A stretch of DNA of 13,581 bases from Pseudomonadota bacterium (GTDB lineage: Bacteria > Pseudomonadota > Gammaproteobacteria > Arenicellales > Arenicellaceae). The translations under genes and the position numbers were made by a program. Position 1 is the stretch's first letter; the number at the start of each line of letters is the position of its first letter. A model generated the notes under the pieces. The model ran no database searches, had not been told where the DNA came from, and saw only the letters and a list, made by a program, of their open reading frames with translations. The stretch is taken from positions 1 through 13,581 of the forward strand of contig JABJKL010000233.1 in assembly GCA_018660405.1 (NCBI GenBank), given 5' to 3'. Below are positions 1 through 6,670 of this stretch, one piece after another.

Positions 1-233
1 CTGGAAGCCGTGAGGATGTTAAAATCATCGTTAAACGTATTCTCGAAACCCTTGAGAGCCTTCGGTTCATCGTCAACAAATAAAATAAATGGAGCAGTTT
101 CTTTCGCTGAAGAGGTGTTTGCATCATTATTTTCCGTTTTCCAGCCGTAATCAGCCTGCGACTCATTGGCTCCAAACAAAACAGCCTGATCAGTTTGTTT
201 TGCTGGACTAACACCTACGCTAATATTTTCCAT
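1..233 (-). CDS. Response regulator, N-terminal part (cut by window edge)
   Basis: The first 77 codons of a gene that runs off the left edge. Residues about 48-77 read as the start of a two-component receiver (REC) domain: a hydrophobic beta strand (FILFV) leads into the acidic pair D54-D55 that binds Mg2+ in this family, then the first helix (EPKALKGFENTF) and second strand (FNILTAS). The phosphoacceptor aspartate and any output domain lie outside the window. Before the domain is an extension of about 47 residues rich in N, S, T, Q and A with no recognisable fold; most response regulators begin within a few residues of this first strand. The ATG at 233 was chosen because the ATG at 240 is in another frame and stops after six codons. 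A weak purine-rich GAGAGA lies just upstream. The receiver call is firm; output function is unknown. Confidence 0.85.
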   Translation of the reverse strand, partial: MENISVGVSPAKQTDQAVLFGANESQADYGWKTENNDANTSSAKETAPFILFVDDEPKALKGFENTFNDDFNILTAS

Positions 234-287
234 TTTTCATCTCTCTGTATATTTCGTCTCTCAGTAAGGCCGGAGAATGATTTAAAC

Positions 288-312
288 ATTTAGTCGTAAA
301 AAAAGACTAAAT
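288..312. repeat. Inverted repeat with A-rich loop
   Basis: ATTTAGTC (288-295) and GACTAAAT (305-312) are perfect 8-bp inverted arms around a 9-nt loop, GTAAAAAAA. It would lie in the leader of the response-regulator transcript. Part of it, TTAGTCGTAA (290-299), recurs as a direct copy at 507-516 just upstream of the next gene, which suggests a shared protein-binding element rather than only a hairpin. Confidence 0.55.
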
Positions 313-331
313 CTAGGGTTCAGTATTTTAA

Positions 332-360
332 ATTATACTACTCTAGATAGCACATTTCAC
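332..360 (-). promoter_or_regulatory. Candidate sigma70 promoter for the response-regulator gene
   Basis: On the minus strand a perfect TATAAT (332-337) is preceded by a 17-bp spacer and GTGAAA (355-360, 4 of 6 consensus matches). Predicted transcription start is near 325, giving a leader of about 92 nt that contains the inverted repeat at 288-312. Inferred from motif spacing only; the region is AT-rich, so chance matches are possible. Confidence 0.45.
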
Positions 361-427
361 ATTCTTTCAAAAGTTTTAATTATCGAGTACTGACGAGACT
401 GCTCGAATTCAAACAGGTGCTATTGAC

Positions 428-459
428 GGAGCACTAAAATGAAGGAGCACTAAAATAAA
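428..459. repeat. Two tandem 16-bp units (GGAGCACTAAAATGAA type)
   Basis: GGAGCACTAAAATGAA (428-443) is followed directly by GGAGCACTAAAATAAA (444-459), 15 of 16 identical. A 16-bp period is about one and a half helical turns. Possible direct-repeat operator or recent slippage duplication; no known regulator is recognised. Confidence 0.7.
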
Positions 460-485
460 CCACAATGACTTTGGCCATTTGTGGT
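459..485. repeat. Imperfect inverted repeat upstream of the J-like gene
   Basis: ACCACAATG (459-467) pairs with CATTTGTGGT (476-485) with one bulged base, around a loop of 8 nt. It abuts the tandem 16-bp units. No T-run follows on the plus strand, so it does not look like an intrinsic terminator; an operator or leader hairpin is more likely. Confidence 0.5.
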
Positions 486-532
486 AATATATTAAATATA
501 CAACTATTAGTCGTAATTTATACTATAATGAT

Positions 533-1285
533 ATGAGTAGTTTACGATCCGGTTATTCAAACGTACGTGAGTTTCCACCGCAGGTTTTGGGTCCCGCGAG
601 GGCGAGGCATATTCCCAAAATAGAAAATTTCCGAAATAGAACAAGTCAAGCTGCCTGGGGTGATCATCTGGTTCGAGCGCTGAAATCTGGATACTTTGAC
701 CAGAGAGGTGGCGATTGTGTCGATGAGATGTTGGTTTGGCTTGGATCAGTTGATTCAGCTCAGGACAGCCTCTATAAGCAGTGTGTAAGGGCGGTCGGCG
801 ACCCAAAGGCGGTCAAGTTTGAAATACTTAGGCTGCTTGATGCATTGTTACTAGCAATTCCACTGGATTTGCGAAAGGTATTCGGTGCGAAAGTTATTGG
901 CGAAAACGATCAACAAGCGATTTGGAGTCGCTACAAGCGCTTAACCAATGTGTTTCATCCGAATCTAGGCTTGGCGGACGTAGATTGGCTAAGCACTCGC
1001 ATGGTTCTTATCAATAAAGCATTTTCTCATGCACAAAAACTGGATAAAGCTAAAACGCGACTTTATACGGACTACATTGTACGCACAGACATGGAGGCTG
1101 CTATGACTATAAAAAGTGAGAAAGTTTATAGCAGGGAAGAACAACAGAGGGATCTAGCCTGGATTGCGCGACAGGCGAAGCTACGCAAGCAGTTAGAAAA
1201 GTTGACAGTGGCCAAAGTGTTGAGCGTTGCGCTGTTCGGAGCAATTGTTGTGCTTGGCACCATGGTGTTGAACAATACCTGGTAG
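533..1285 (+). CDS. Tail-anchored protein with degenerate J-domain-like segment, unknown function
   Basis: A 250-residue protein not recognised as a named family. Residues about 127-172 resemble helices II-III of a DnaJ J-domain: a basic amphipathic helix (IWSRYKRLTNVF), the tripeptide H142-P143-N144 where true J-domains have HPD, then a second helix (MVLINKAFSHAQ). The N-terminal 125 residues have no visible motif. After a charged, Lys/Arg-rich helical stretch (about 198-225), residues 226-246 form a single hydrophobic segment, leaving almost nothing after it: a C-terminal membrane anchor with the bulk in the cytoplasm. No Shine-Dalgarno sequence precedes the ATG; TATACT and TATAAT lie 4-14 bases upstream, so the transcript could be leaderless or the start could be misplaced. 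It ends 26 bp before the next gene, probably in one operon. The HPN change would be expected to weaken Hsp70 stimulation, so a classical co-chaperone role is uncertain. Confidence 0.7.
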   Translation: MSSLRSGYSNVREFPPQVLGPARARHIPKIENFRNRTSQAAWGDHLVRALKSGYFDQRGGDCVDEMLVWLGSVDSAQDSLYKQCVRAVGDPKAVKFEILRLLDALLLAIPLDLRKVFGAKVIGENDQQAIWSRYKRLTNVFHPNLGLADVDWLSTRMVLINKAFSHAQKLDKAKTRLYTDYIVRTDMEAAMTIKSEKVYSREEQQRDLAWIARQAKLRKQLEKLTVAKVLSVALFGAIVVLGTMVLNNTW

Positions 1286-1311
1286 AGTTCCGAGGGGGGA
1301 GTGCCTTTGCT

Positions 1312-1647
1312 TTGGCGGAAACCGCATTAACACCATTTGCGGTCCCCAACTTTGGTCAGGTTAGTGATTTAGTAGATGATCTATCCGTAAACGTTGCCTG
1401 GAATCAAGCCTACCACCGGGCCAGTGCGGCTGATAAGCAGATTAAAGCATCTTTGCTCGATAGTGAGCGAATGTTATCCGAATCAGAAATCAATTTGGGG
1501 AATCATTCGATCAGTAAGGCAAACCCTGATGTGCCGCCTACACAACCATCGGTTGATCCGAAGCCGAAAGGGACTGTTGTGGCACCGAGAGGCCAATTTA
1601 GCGGTAACGAGGTCATTGAGAACGGCCCCTGGTGCTGGACTACTTAA
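1312..1647 (+). CDS. Small hypothetical protein, TTG start
   Basis: A 111-residue protein with no recognised domain, signal peptide or membrane segment. Residues 1-62 look helical and acidic; residues about 70-98 are Pro/Lys/Ser-rich and probably disordered. The TTG start is supported by a purine-rich GAGGGGGGA (1292-1300) about 11 bases upstream, and no ATG or GTG precedes it in frame after the upstream gene's stop. It lies 26 bp after the J-like gene, which argues for co-transcription and perhaps joint function. Its end contains a 16-bp sequence found again upstream of the SGNH gene. A longer overlapping frame at 1394-1699 would run through the guaB promoter and looks like a shadow. That this is a real gene is likely but not certain. 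Confidence 0.55.
   Translation: MAETALTPFAVPNFGQVSDLVDDLSVNVAWNQAYHRASAADKQIKASLLDSERMLSESEINLGNHSISKANPDVPPTQPSVDPKPKGTVVAPRGQFSGNEVIENGPWCWTT
1615..1630 (+). repeat. 16-bp exact repeat, copy 1
   Basis: ATTGAGAACGGCCCCT lies inside the 3' end of the small hypothetical gene, and the identical 16-mer occurs at 9641-9656. Flanking bases do not match on either side. Confidence 0.8.
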
Positions 1648-1672
1648 ACATGTGTCGAGAAGCGCTTTTTTA

Positions 1673-1700
1673 TTGAATTCAAAATCTATCCTCGTATAAT
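1673..1700 (+). promoter_or_regulatory. guaB promoter (sigma70 type), predicted start at the guaB ATG
   Basis: TTGAAT (1673-1678, 4 of 6) and a perfect TATAAT (1695-1700) are separated by 16 bp. Counting seven bases past the -10 hexamer puts the transcription start at 1707, the A of the guaB start codon. No PurR-like operator was seen around it. The motifs are visible; the start site is inferred. Confidence 0.75.
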
Positions 1701-1706
1701 CCTGCG

Positions 1707-3164
1707 ATGGAACATATCAAACTTGCCCTCACCTTCGACGACGTTTTGCTGGTGCCAGCAGCGTCTTCTGTTCTTCCTCGCGATGTCGACCTTTCAACCA
1801 AGCTGACTCGCGACATCTCTATTAATATCCCCCTGCTATCCGCCGGTATGGATACGGTAACTGAATCCAGTATGTCCATCTGTTTGGCGCAAGAAGGTGG
1901 TCTGGGCATCGTGCACCGGAATATGTCGCCGGAATTACAGGCTGCCGAAGTCACCCGGGTTAAAAAATACGAAAGTGGCATCGTTAATGATCCCATTACC
2001 TTGAGTTCCACTGCTCTGGTGGATGACGTGATGCAGATTCGTCGCAAGTATGGAATATCGGGTGTACCTGTGGTTGATGATGGGAAACTGGTGGGTATTG
2101 TTACTTCTCGTGATTTGCGCTTTGAAACCCGTATGGATACCCCCGTCAGTAGTGTGATGACGCAAAAGGAAAAGCTTGTGACGGCACCTGAGGGTTCGGA
2201 TATTGAACTGTTTAAAAAGCTGCTACACGAACATCGAATCGAAAAAGTACTCATCGTTAAAAATGGCTTTGATTTGGCTGGCATGGTGACGGTCAAAGAC
2301 CTGGAGAAGTCACGAAAATACCCCAATGCCTGTAAAGACTCCGAAAGCCGTTTGCGCGTTGGGGCAGCCGTTGGTGTAGGCTCTGATAATGATGAGCGGA
2401 TTGAGCGACTGGCTGCCGCGGGTGCTGATGTTATTGTAGTGGATACTGCGCACGGTCATAGCATTGGCGTGCTGGACCGGGTCGAGTGGATTAAAAAGAA
2501 TTTTCCGCAAGTTCAGGTGATTGGCGGCAATATAGCGACTGCCAGTGCCGCCAAGGATTTAGTCTCAGCGGGCGCGGATGCAGTAAAAGTCGGTATTGGG
2601 CCAGGCTCAATATGCACCACCCGGATGGTTGCGGGGGTTGGTGTACCACAAATCACCGCAATCTATGATGTTGCAGAAGCGCTGCAAAAAGCCGGTGTGC
2701 CGTTAATTGCAGATGGTGGTTTGCGGTTCTCTGGTGATATCGCCAAGGCACTAGCTACCGGTGCGCACGCCGTTATGGTCGGCGGTTTATTGGCCGGTAC
2801 CGATGAGGCCCCTGGTGAAATTGAGCTGTACCAAGGGCGATCTTATAAAGCGTACCGTGGTATGGGGTCGTTGGGCGCGATGGCGCAAGGCTCCAAAGAT
2901 CGATATTTTCAGGATGAAGTAGATTCTCCGGATAAGCTCGTTCCCGAAGGGATAGAGGGTCGTGTGCCGTATAAGGGGCCGACGGTTAACATTATTCATC
3001 AATTGATGGGCGGTTTGCGTTCAAGCATGGGTTATACCGGCAGTAAGGACCTAGCCCGATTGCGCAAGGCGGAGTTTGTACGAATTACCAGCGCAGGTAT
3101 TAGCGAAAGTCACGTGCACGATGTTTCAATCACCAAGGAAGCGCCAAATTACCAGCGTAATTAA
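1707..3164 (+). CDS. guaB: Inosine-5'-monophosphate dehydrogenase
   Basis: Oxidises IMP to XMP with NAD+, the first committed step of GMP synthesis in the cytoplasm. The 485-residue protein matches the usual length (E. coli 488). Visible features: N-terminal LTFDDVLLVPA, two CBS domains (about 95-150 and 155-205) inserted in the TIM barrel, the phosphate-binding and catalytic loop GIGPGSICTTR with Cys303, the IMP-phosphate site IADGG (335-339) and GG (359-360), and the mobile-flap Arg399-Tyr400 pair. The ATG at 1707 is secure: family alignment begins here and no ATG, GTG or TTG occurs in frame between it and an upstream TGA at 1674. There is no Shine-Dalgarno sequence; with the promoter at 1673-1700 the mRNA would be leaderless. 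guaA follows after 124 bp with no terminator visible, so the two are probably co-transcribed. Confidence 0.98.
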   Translation: MEHIKLALTFDDVLLVPAASSVLPRDVDLSTKLTRDISINIPLLSAGMDTVTESSMSICLAQEGGLGIVHRNMSPELQAAEVTRVKKYESGIVNDPITLSSTALVDDVMQIRRKYGISGVPVVDDGKLVGIVTSRDLRFETRMDTPVSSVMTQKEKLVTAPEGSDIELFKKLLHEHRIEKVLIVKNGFDLAGMVTVKDLEKSRKYPNACKDSESRLRVGAAVGVGSDNDERIERLAAAGADVIVVDTAHGHSIGVLDRVEWIKKNFPQVQVIGGNIATASAAKDLVSAGADAVKVGIGPGSICTTRMVAGVGVPQITAIYDVAEALQKAGVPLIADGGLRFSGDIAKALATGAHAVMVGGLLAGTDEAPGEIELYQGRSYKAYRGMGSLGAMAQGSKDRYFQDEVDSPDKLVPEGIEGRVPYKGPTVNIIHQLMGGLRSSMGYTGSKDLARLRKAEFVRITSAGISESHVHDVSITKEAPNYQRN

Positions 3165-3288
3165 GAGCCTGCCCGGGAATAGAACACCTACTGCGGAAAA
3201 GCAGGATTTGGCCCGCTTTCCCATTTATTTTCGTTTAATAGAACCACTATTCGCCTCAAAAAAATGAAAAATCTGGCTCACCAGCGCG

Positions 3289-4845
3289 ATGCATAGCGAT
3301 CCACACAAAGATCGTATCCTGATATTGGATTTCGGTTCCCAATATAGCCAGTTAATTGCACGGCGTGTACGTGAGTTGGGTGTGTATTGCGAACTTTGGG
3401 CGTATGACCGCACAGTCGAGGAGATCGCCGGGTTTGCTCCATCGGGGATTATCCTGTCGGGCGGGCCAAGCTCGGTGACCAAGAACACCACGCCACGCGC
3501 GCCAGAGGGTCTGTTTGAGATGGGGCTTCCGGTGCTCGGAATTTGTTATGGAATGCAATGCATGGCCGGTATGCTCGGTGGTGAGGTCGAGACCTCCGAT
3601 GAGCGTGAGTATGGTTATGCAAAAGTCGAGGTTATTAGTGATGGTGGAGGCCAGAGCATATTAGAAACGGGCGAAATGGATGTGTGGATGAGCCATGGTG
3701 ACCGGGTTAATAGATTGCCTGATGGGTTTCAAGTGGTTGGTCGTTCGCAAAATGCTCCGTTAGCGGCGATTGCTGACCCCCAACGTCAGTTCTATGGCTT
3801 GCAGTTTCATCCGGAAGTTACTCACACCCAGGATGGCGATAAAGTGCTGGGGCGATTTGTGCACGATGTTTGTGGCTGCACAGCCGACTGGAATGCGGGC
3901 AATATTATCGAGGCCTCCATTGCCCAGGTGCGCGAGCAAGCGGGTGATGATAACGTCATTCTGGGATTATCTGGCGGCGTGGATTCTTCGGTCGTTGCCG
4001 CCATGCTGCATAAAGCGATCGGCAAGCAGTTAACCTGTATTTTTGTGGATAACGGATTATTACGCCTGCACGAAGGTGATCAGGTAATGGAAACCTTTGC
4101 CAGGCATATGGGCGTAAAAGTTATCCGTGTGGATGCTGAGGAAAGGTTTTTATCTGCTTTGGTCGGTGTCGAAGACCCTGAACGCAAGCGCAAAATTATT
4201 GGTGGTGTATTCATTGAAATTTTCGAGGAAGAGGCTCGCAAGATTGAGAATGTAAAATGGCTAGCACAAGGGACCATTTATCCAGATGTTATCGAGTCAG
4301 CCGCATCGCGAACTGGTAAGGCGGAAGTCATCAAGTCGCACCACAATGTCGGTGGCTTGCCTGATGATATGGAGCTTCAATTGCTGGAACCATTGCGTGA
4401 GTTATTCAAGGACGAGGTGCGTAAAATTGGTGTGGAACTTGGTTTGTCCGAAAAAATGGTCTATCGGCACCCATTTCCAGGGCCGGGCCTCGGTGTGCGC
4501 ATATTGGGCGAAGTAAAGAAAGAATATGCCGATACGTTGCGCGAGGCAGATGCCATTTTTATGGAAGAGCTTTATGCAAATGATTGGTATCAGAAAACCT
4601 CCCAGGCCTTTGCGGTCTTTCTACCGGTTAAATCGGTGGGTGTGGTGGGTGACCAACGAGCCTATGAGTGGGTGATCTCTTTGCGCGCCGTCGAGACCAT
4701 CGATTTTATGACCGCCACCTGGGCACATATTCCCTACGATGTGCTGAGCCATATTTCTAATCGGATTATCAATGAGGTTAGGGGGGTTTCGAGAGTGGTC
4801 TATGATATTTCGAGTAAACCACCGGCGACGATTGAGTGGGAGTAG
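3289..4845 (+). CDS. guaA: GMP synthase (glutamine-hydrolysing)
   Basis: Converts XMP, ATP and glutamine to GMP, completing the branch begun by guaB. The 518-residue protein is full length (E. coli 525). The class I glutamine amidotransferase domain (about 9-195) has the triad Cys86 (GICYGMQ), His174 and Glu176 (FHPEVTHT). The ATP-pyrophosphatase domain has the PP-loop SGGVDSS at 228-234, and the C-terminal dimerisation/XMP-binding domain ends in the conserved KPPATIEWE. The ATG at 3289 is the only start in frame after a TGA at 3265-3267. No Shine-Dalgarno sequence is visible; a 10-codon reading frame (3264-3296) overlaps the start codon and could couple translation. The 124-bp gap to guaB shows no convincing promoter or terminator. 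Confidence 0.98.
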   Translation: MHSDPHKDRILILDFGSQYSQLIARRVRELGVYCELWAYDRTVEEIAGFAPSGIILSGGPSSVTKNTTPRAPEGLFEMGLPVLGICYGMQCMAGMLGGEVETSDEREYGYAKVEVISDGGGQSILETGEMDVWMSHGDRVNRLPDGFQVVGRSQNAPLAAIADPQRQFYGLQFHPEVTHTQDGDKVLGRFVHDVCGCTADWNAGNIIEASIAQVREQAGDDNVILGLSGGVDSSVVAAMLHKAIGKQLTCIFVDNGLLRLHEGDQVMETFARHMGVKVIRVDAEERFLSALVGVEDPERKRKIIGGVFIEIFEEEARKIENVKWLAQGTIYPDVIESAASRTGKAEVIKSHHNVGGLPDDMELQLLEPLRELFKDEVRKIGVELGLSEKMVYRHPFPGPGLGVRILGEVKKEYADTLREADAIFMEELYANDWYQKTSQAFAVFLPVKSVGVVGDQRAYEWVISLRAVETIDFMTATWAHIPYDVLSHISNRIINEVRGVSRVVYDISSKPPATIEWE

Positions 4846-4992
4846 GTCGATATCTATTGGCTTTGACTTCCTGCTGATTGTCCCGTAGAACTATTTCTGG
4901 ATAAACAGCTCGTCACGTAAACAAACTCATCAATATCATTCTAATTTCACGGTTTTTCGCAAAGCAGCTCAATTCTAAGCTGAGATGCATCT

Positions 4993-5022
4993 ATGACAGA
5001 ATCGACTTTCTTTTGATAGATT
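4993..5022 (+). promoter_or_regulatory. Candidate promoter for the CNNM/CBS gene
   Basis: ATGACA (4993-4998, 5 of 6 consensus) is followed after 18 bp by TAGATT (5017-5022), which carries an extended -10 TG at 5014-5015. Predicted transcription start is about 5029, leaving about 6 nt before the ATG at 5035. An alternative -10, TAGTAT (5022-5027), would put the start at 5034 but lacks a -35. The rest of the 189-bp gap after guaA shows only a weak 5-bp hairpin and no terminator. Confidence 0.4.
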
Positions 5023-5034
5023 AGTATTGGGCCA

Positions 5035-6141
5035 ATGGAACTTCTAGCAGCTTTCTTTTTTGTCAGCATATTCTTCTCGTTCTTGTGTTCCATATTGGAA
5101 GCTGTGCTGCTAAGTATTACGCCTGCATACGTCGGGATTCAGGCGCAGGAAAATTCGTCAATCGCCAAGGATCTTAGACGCTTTAAGGAGGACATCGATC
5201 GACCATTGGCAGCTATTCTCACGTTAAACACCATCGCACACACGGTCGGTGCTATTGGCGTGGGTTCGCAGGCTGCGATAATTTTCGGTGCAAGCGATTT
5301 TCAGGTGATGGGCCTGTCGCTGATTAGTTGGGAAGCATTAATTGCAGGTGGGATGACAATAGCGATTCTTATCTTTTCTGAGGTGATACCAAAGACGCTC
5401 GGAGCAAATAACTGGGAAGCATTGACACCTTTTACGGTTCGCACAATTTTGAGCATGTTAATAATTCTCGCGCCATTGGTGTGGTTAAGCCAACTAATTA
5501 CTCGAAATCTTAAAAAGGATAAAGACAAGCCGGTGCTCAGTCGCACTGATTTTGCTGTTATGGCAGAGATTGGCAAAGAAAGCGGTGTGCTGGAAGACAA
5601 GGAGCAAAAAATAATTCACAATCTTTTGGATTTTCGCCGCATCACCGCAAACGATGTTATGACTCCCAGGGTTGTGGTGACACTCGCGGATGAGTTAATG
5701 ACTATCCGTGAATTTCATGAGCAGAATGAAGAGTTGCCATTTTCACGTATCCCGGTTTATCGGGACCACAGAGATAATATTACCGGCTATATATTGAAAG
5801 ATGAGCTGCTGCTGCGGCTGGTTGAAAATAATGATGACAAACCCCTCGGTGCAATTAGGCGAGACATTACTATCGTGCACAATCTCTTACCTATTCCTGA
5901 TTTGTTAGATACGTTGATTTCCAAAAAGGAACACATGGCACTTGTTGTGGACGAATTTGGCGGCATGGAGGGGATCGTAACCATGGAAGATATTATTGAA
6001 ACGCTGCTTGGCCTGGAGATTGTGGATGAATCAGATGCTACTGAAGATATGCAGGTTCTCGCCCGTGAAAACTGGAAGAAGCGCGCGAGGAGAATGGGGA
6101 TTATTACCGATGAAGAACTTGAGTTAGATGTTGACAATTGA
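5035..6141 (+). CDS. CNNM-domain membrane protein with paired CBS domains
   Basis: A 368-residue inner-membrane protein of the CNNM/DUF21 family (relatives include CorB, CorC, YfjD and eukaryotic CNNMs), linked to Mg2+ or other divalent-cation efflux. Hydrophobic segments lie near 4-28, 58-84, 98-118 and 133-156, with the family's small-residue-rich first helix and the conserved EVIPKTLG (116-123). A CBS pair follows (about 203-262 and 273-330; VMTPRVVV and MALVVDEFGGMEGIVTMEDI), the adenine-nucleotide-binding module. It ends in a short charged tail and lacks the C-terminal CorC/HlyC domain of longer relatives. The ATG is the only start after a TAG at 5017-5019, and no Shine-Dalgarno sequence is present. 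tadA follows after 28 bp. The transported ion cannot be told from sequence. Confidence 0.92.
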   Translation: MELLAAFFFVSIFFSFLCSILEAVLLSITPAYVGIQAQENSSIAKDLRRFKEDIDRPLAAILTLNTIAHTVGAIGVGSQAAIIFGASDFQVMGLSLISWEALIAGGMTIAILIFSEVIPKTLGANNWEALTPFTVRTILSMLIILAPLVWLSQLITRNLKKDKDKPVLSRTDFAVMAEIGKESGVLEDKEQKIIHNLLDFRRITANDVMTPRVVVTLADELMTIREFHEQNEELPFSRIPVYRDHRDNITGYILKDELLLRLVENNDDKPLGAIRRDITIVHNLLPIPDLLDTLISKKEHMALVVDEFGGMEGIVTMEDIIETLLGLEIVDESDATEDMQVLARENWKKRARRMGIITDEELELDVDN

Positions 6142-6169
6142 TGCTGTTGTAATCGATTGATAACGCGTA

Positions 6170-6646
6170 ATGGGATCTGATCCATTAACCACCATGGTAG
6201 AAGACGAGCGCTGGATGAAGTTAGCGCTTAAGCTTGCGCAGCAGTCGTCCGACTCTGGCGAGGTGCCTGTGGGTGCCCTATTGATGGCGGACGATTCGGT
6301 GATCGGTGAAGGTGCCAACTTGTCGATTGCCAGGCACGATGCTACCGCTCACGCAGAGATTCAGGCTCTACGCGCTGCCGGTCAGCAACAGGCCAATTAT
6401 CGTCTGCCCGGCACCACACTTTATGTCACGTTGGAACCCTGTGCGATGTGCGCTGGTGCGATAATACATGCCCGGGTTAAGCGCGTGGTTATTGGTGCGA
6501 GCGATCCTCGCACCGGTGCAGCCGGTAGTATTATGAATATTCTTCAGCACGAGGGATTAAATCATCAATGCGAAGTTACCATGGGGGTGTTGCAGGGTGA
6601 ATGCTCAGCGATCATCAGCGATTTTTTTAAGGCCAAGCGTAAGTAA
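6170..6646 (+). CDS. tadA: tRNA-specific adenosine deaminase (A34 to inosine)
   Basis: Deaminates wobble adenosine 34 of tRNA-Arg(ACG) to inosine. The 158-residue protein has the cytidine/deoxycytidylate deaminase zinc motifs: H61-A62-E63 (zinc ligand and proton shuttle) and P90-C91-A-M-C94 (zinc ligands), with the TadA-typical EVPVGALL, NYRL and TGAAGS segments and a helical C terminus ending FFKAKRK. The start is uncertain: the ATG at 6170 gives a nonconserved eight-residue lead, while the ATG at 6194 begins MVEDERWM, closer to where family similarity starts. Neither has a Shine-Dalgarno sequence. It follows the CNNM gene by 28 bp and precedes the M14 gene by 24 bp, consistent with one operon. 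tadA near guaBA is seen in other gammaproteobacteria. Confidence 0.96.
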   Translation: MGSDPLTTMVEDERWMKLALKLAQQSSDSGEVPVGALLMADDSVIGEGANLSIARHDATAHAEIQALRAAGQQQANYRLPGTTLYVTLEPCAMCAGAIIHARVKRVVIGASDPRTGAAGSIMNILQHEGLNHQCEVTMGVLQGECSAIISDFFKAKRK

Positions 6647-6670
6647 CCAAGCCTTGGGGCAAATAGAAAA

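Larger units (their letters stand above)
234..532. other. 299-bp AT-rich divergent intergenic region with clustered repeats
   Basis: This gap separates the leftward response-regulator gene from the rightward J-like gene. It holds no credible gene. It contains a candidate minus-strand promoter, an 8-bp inverted repeat, two 16-bp tandem units, a hairpin around 459-485, the repeated 10-mer TTAGTCGTAA, and -10-like hexamers TATACT (519-524) and TATAAT (524-529) immediately before the J-like gene. The arrangement looks like a control region serving both flanking genes; the regulator is not identifiable from sequence. Confidence 0.6.

Noticed and set aside
1394..1699. Alternative 101-codon frame overlapping the small hypothetical gene
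   Set aside because: It runs through the guaB promoter and lacks a good ribosome-binding site; the TTG-started frame has a better one. The choice is still not certain.
3165..3288. Possible separate guaA promoter (TTGGCC ... TTTAAT)
   Set aside because: The spacer is 20 bp and both hexamers are weak; co-transcription with guaB is simpler.
4960..4990. Possible terminator hairpin after guaA (CAGCT...AGCTG)
   Set aside because: The stem is only 5 bp and no T-run follows, so termination after guaA cannot be supported.
6131..6170. Perfect TTGACA upstream of tadA as a -35 box
   Set aside because: No -10 hexamer lies at 15-19 bp; TGTAAT is 11 bp away and GATAAC 22 bp away. The motif also lies in the end of the CNNM coding sequence.
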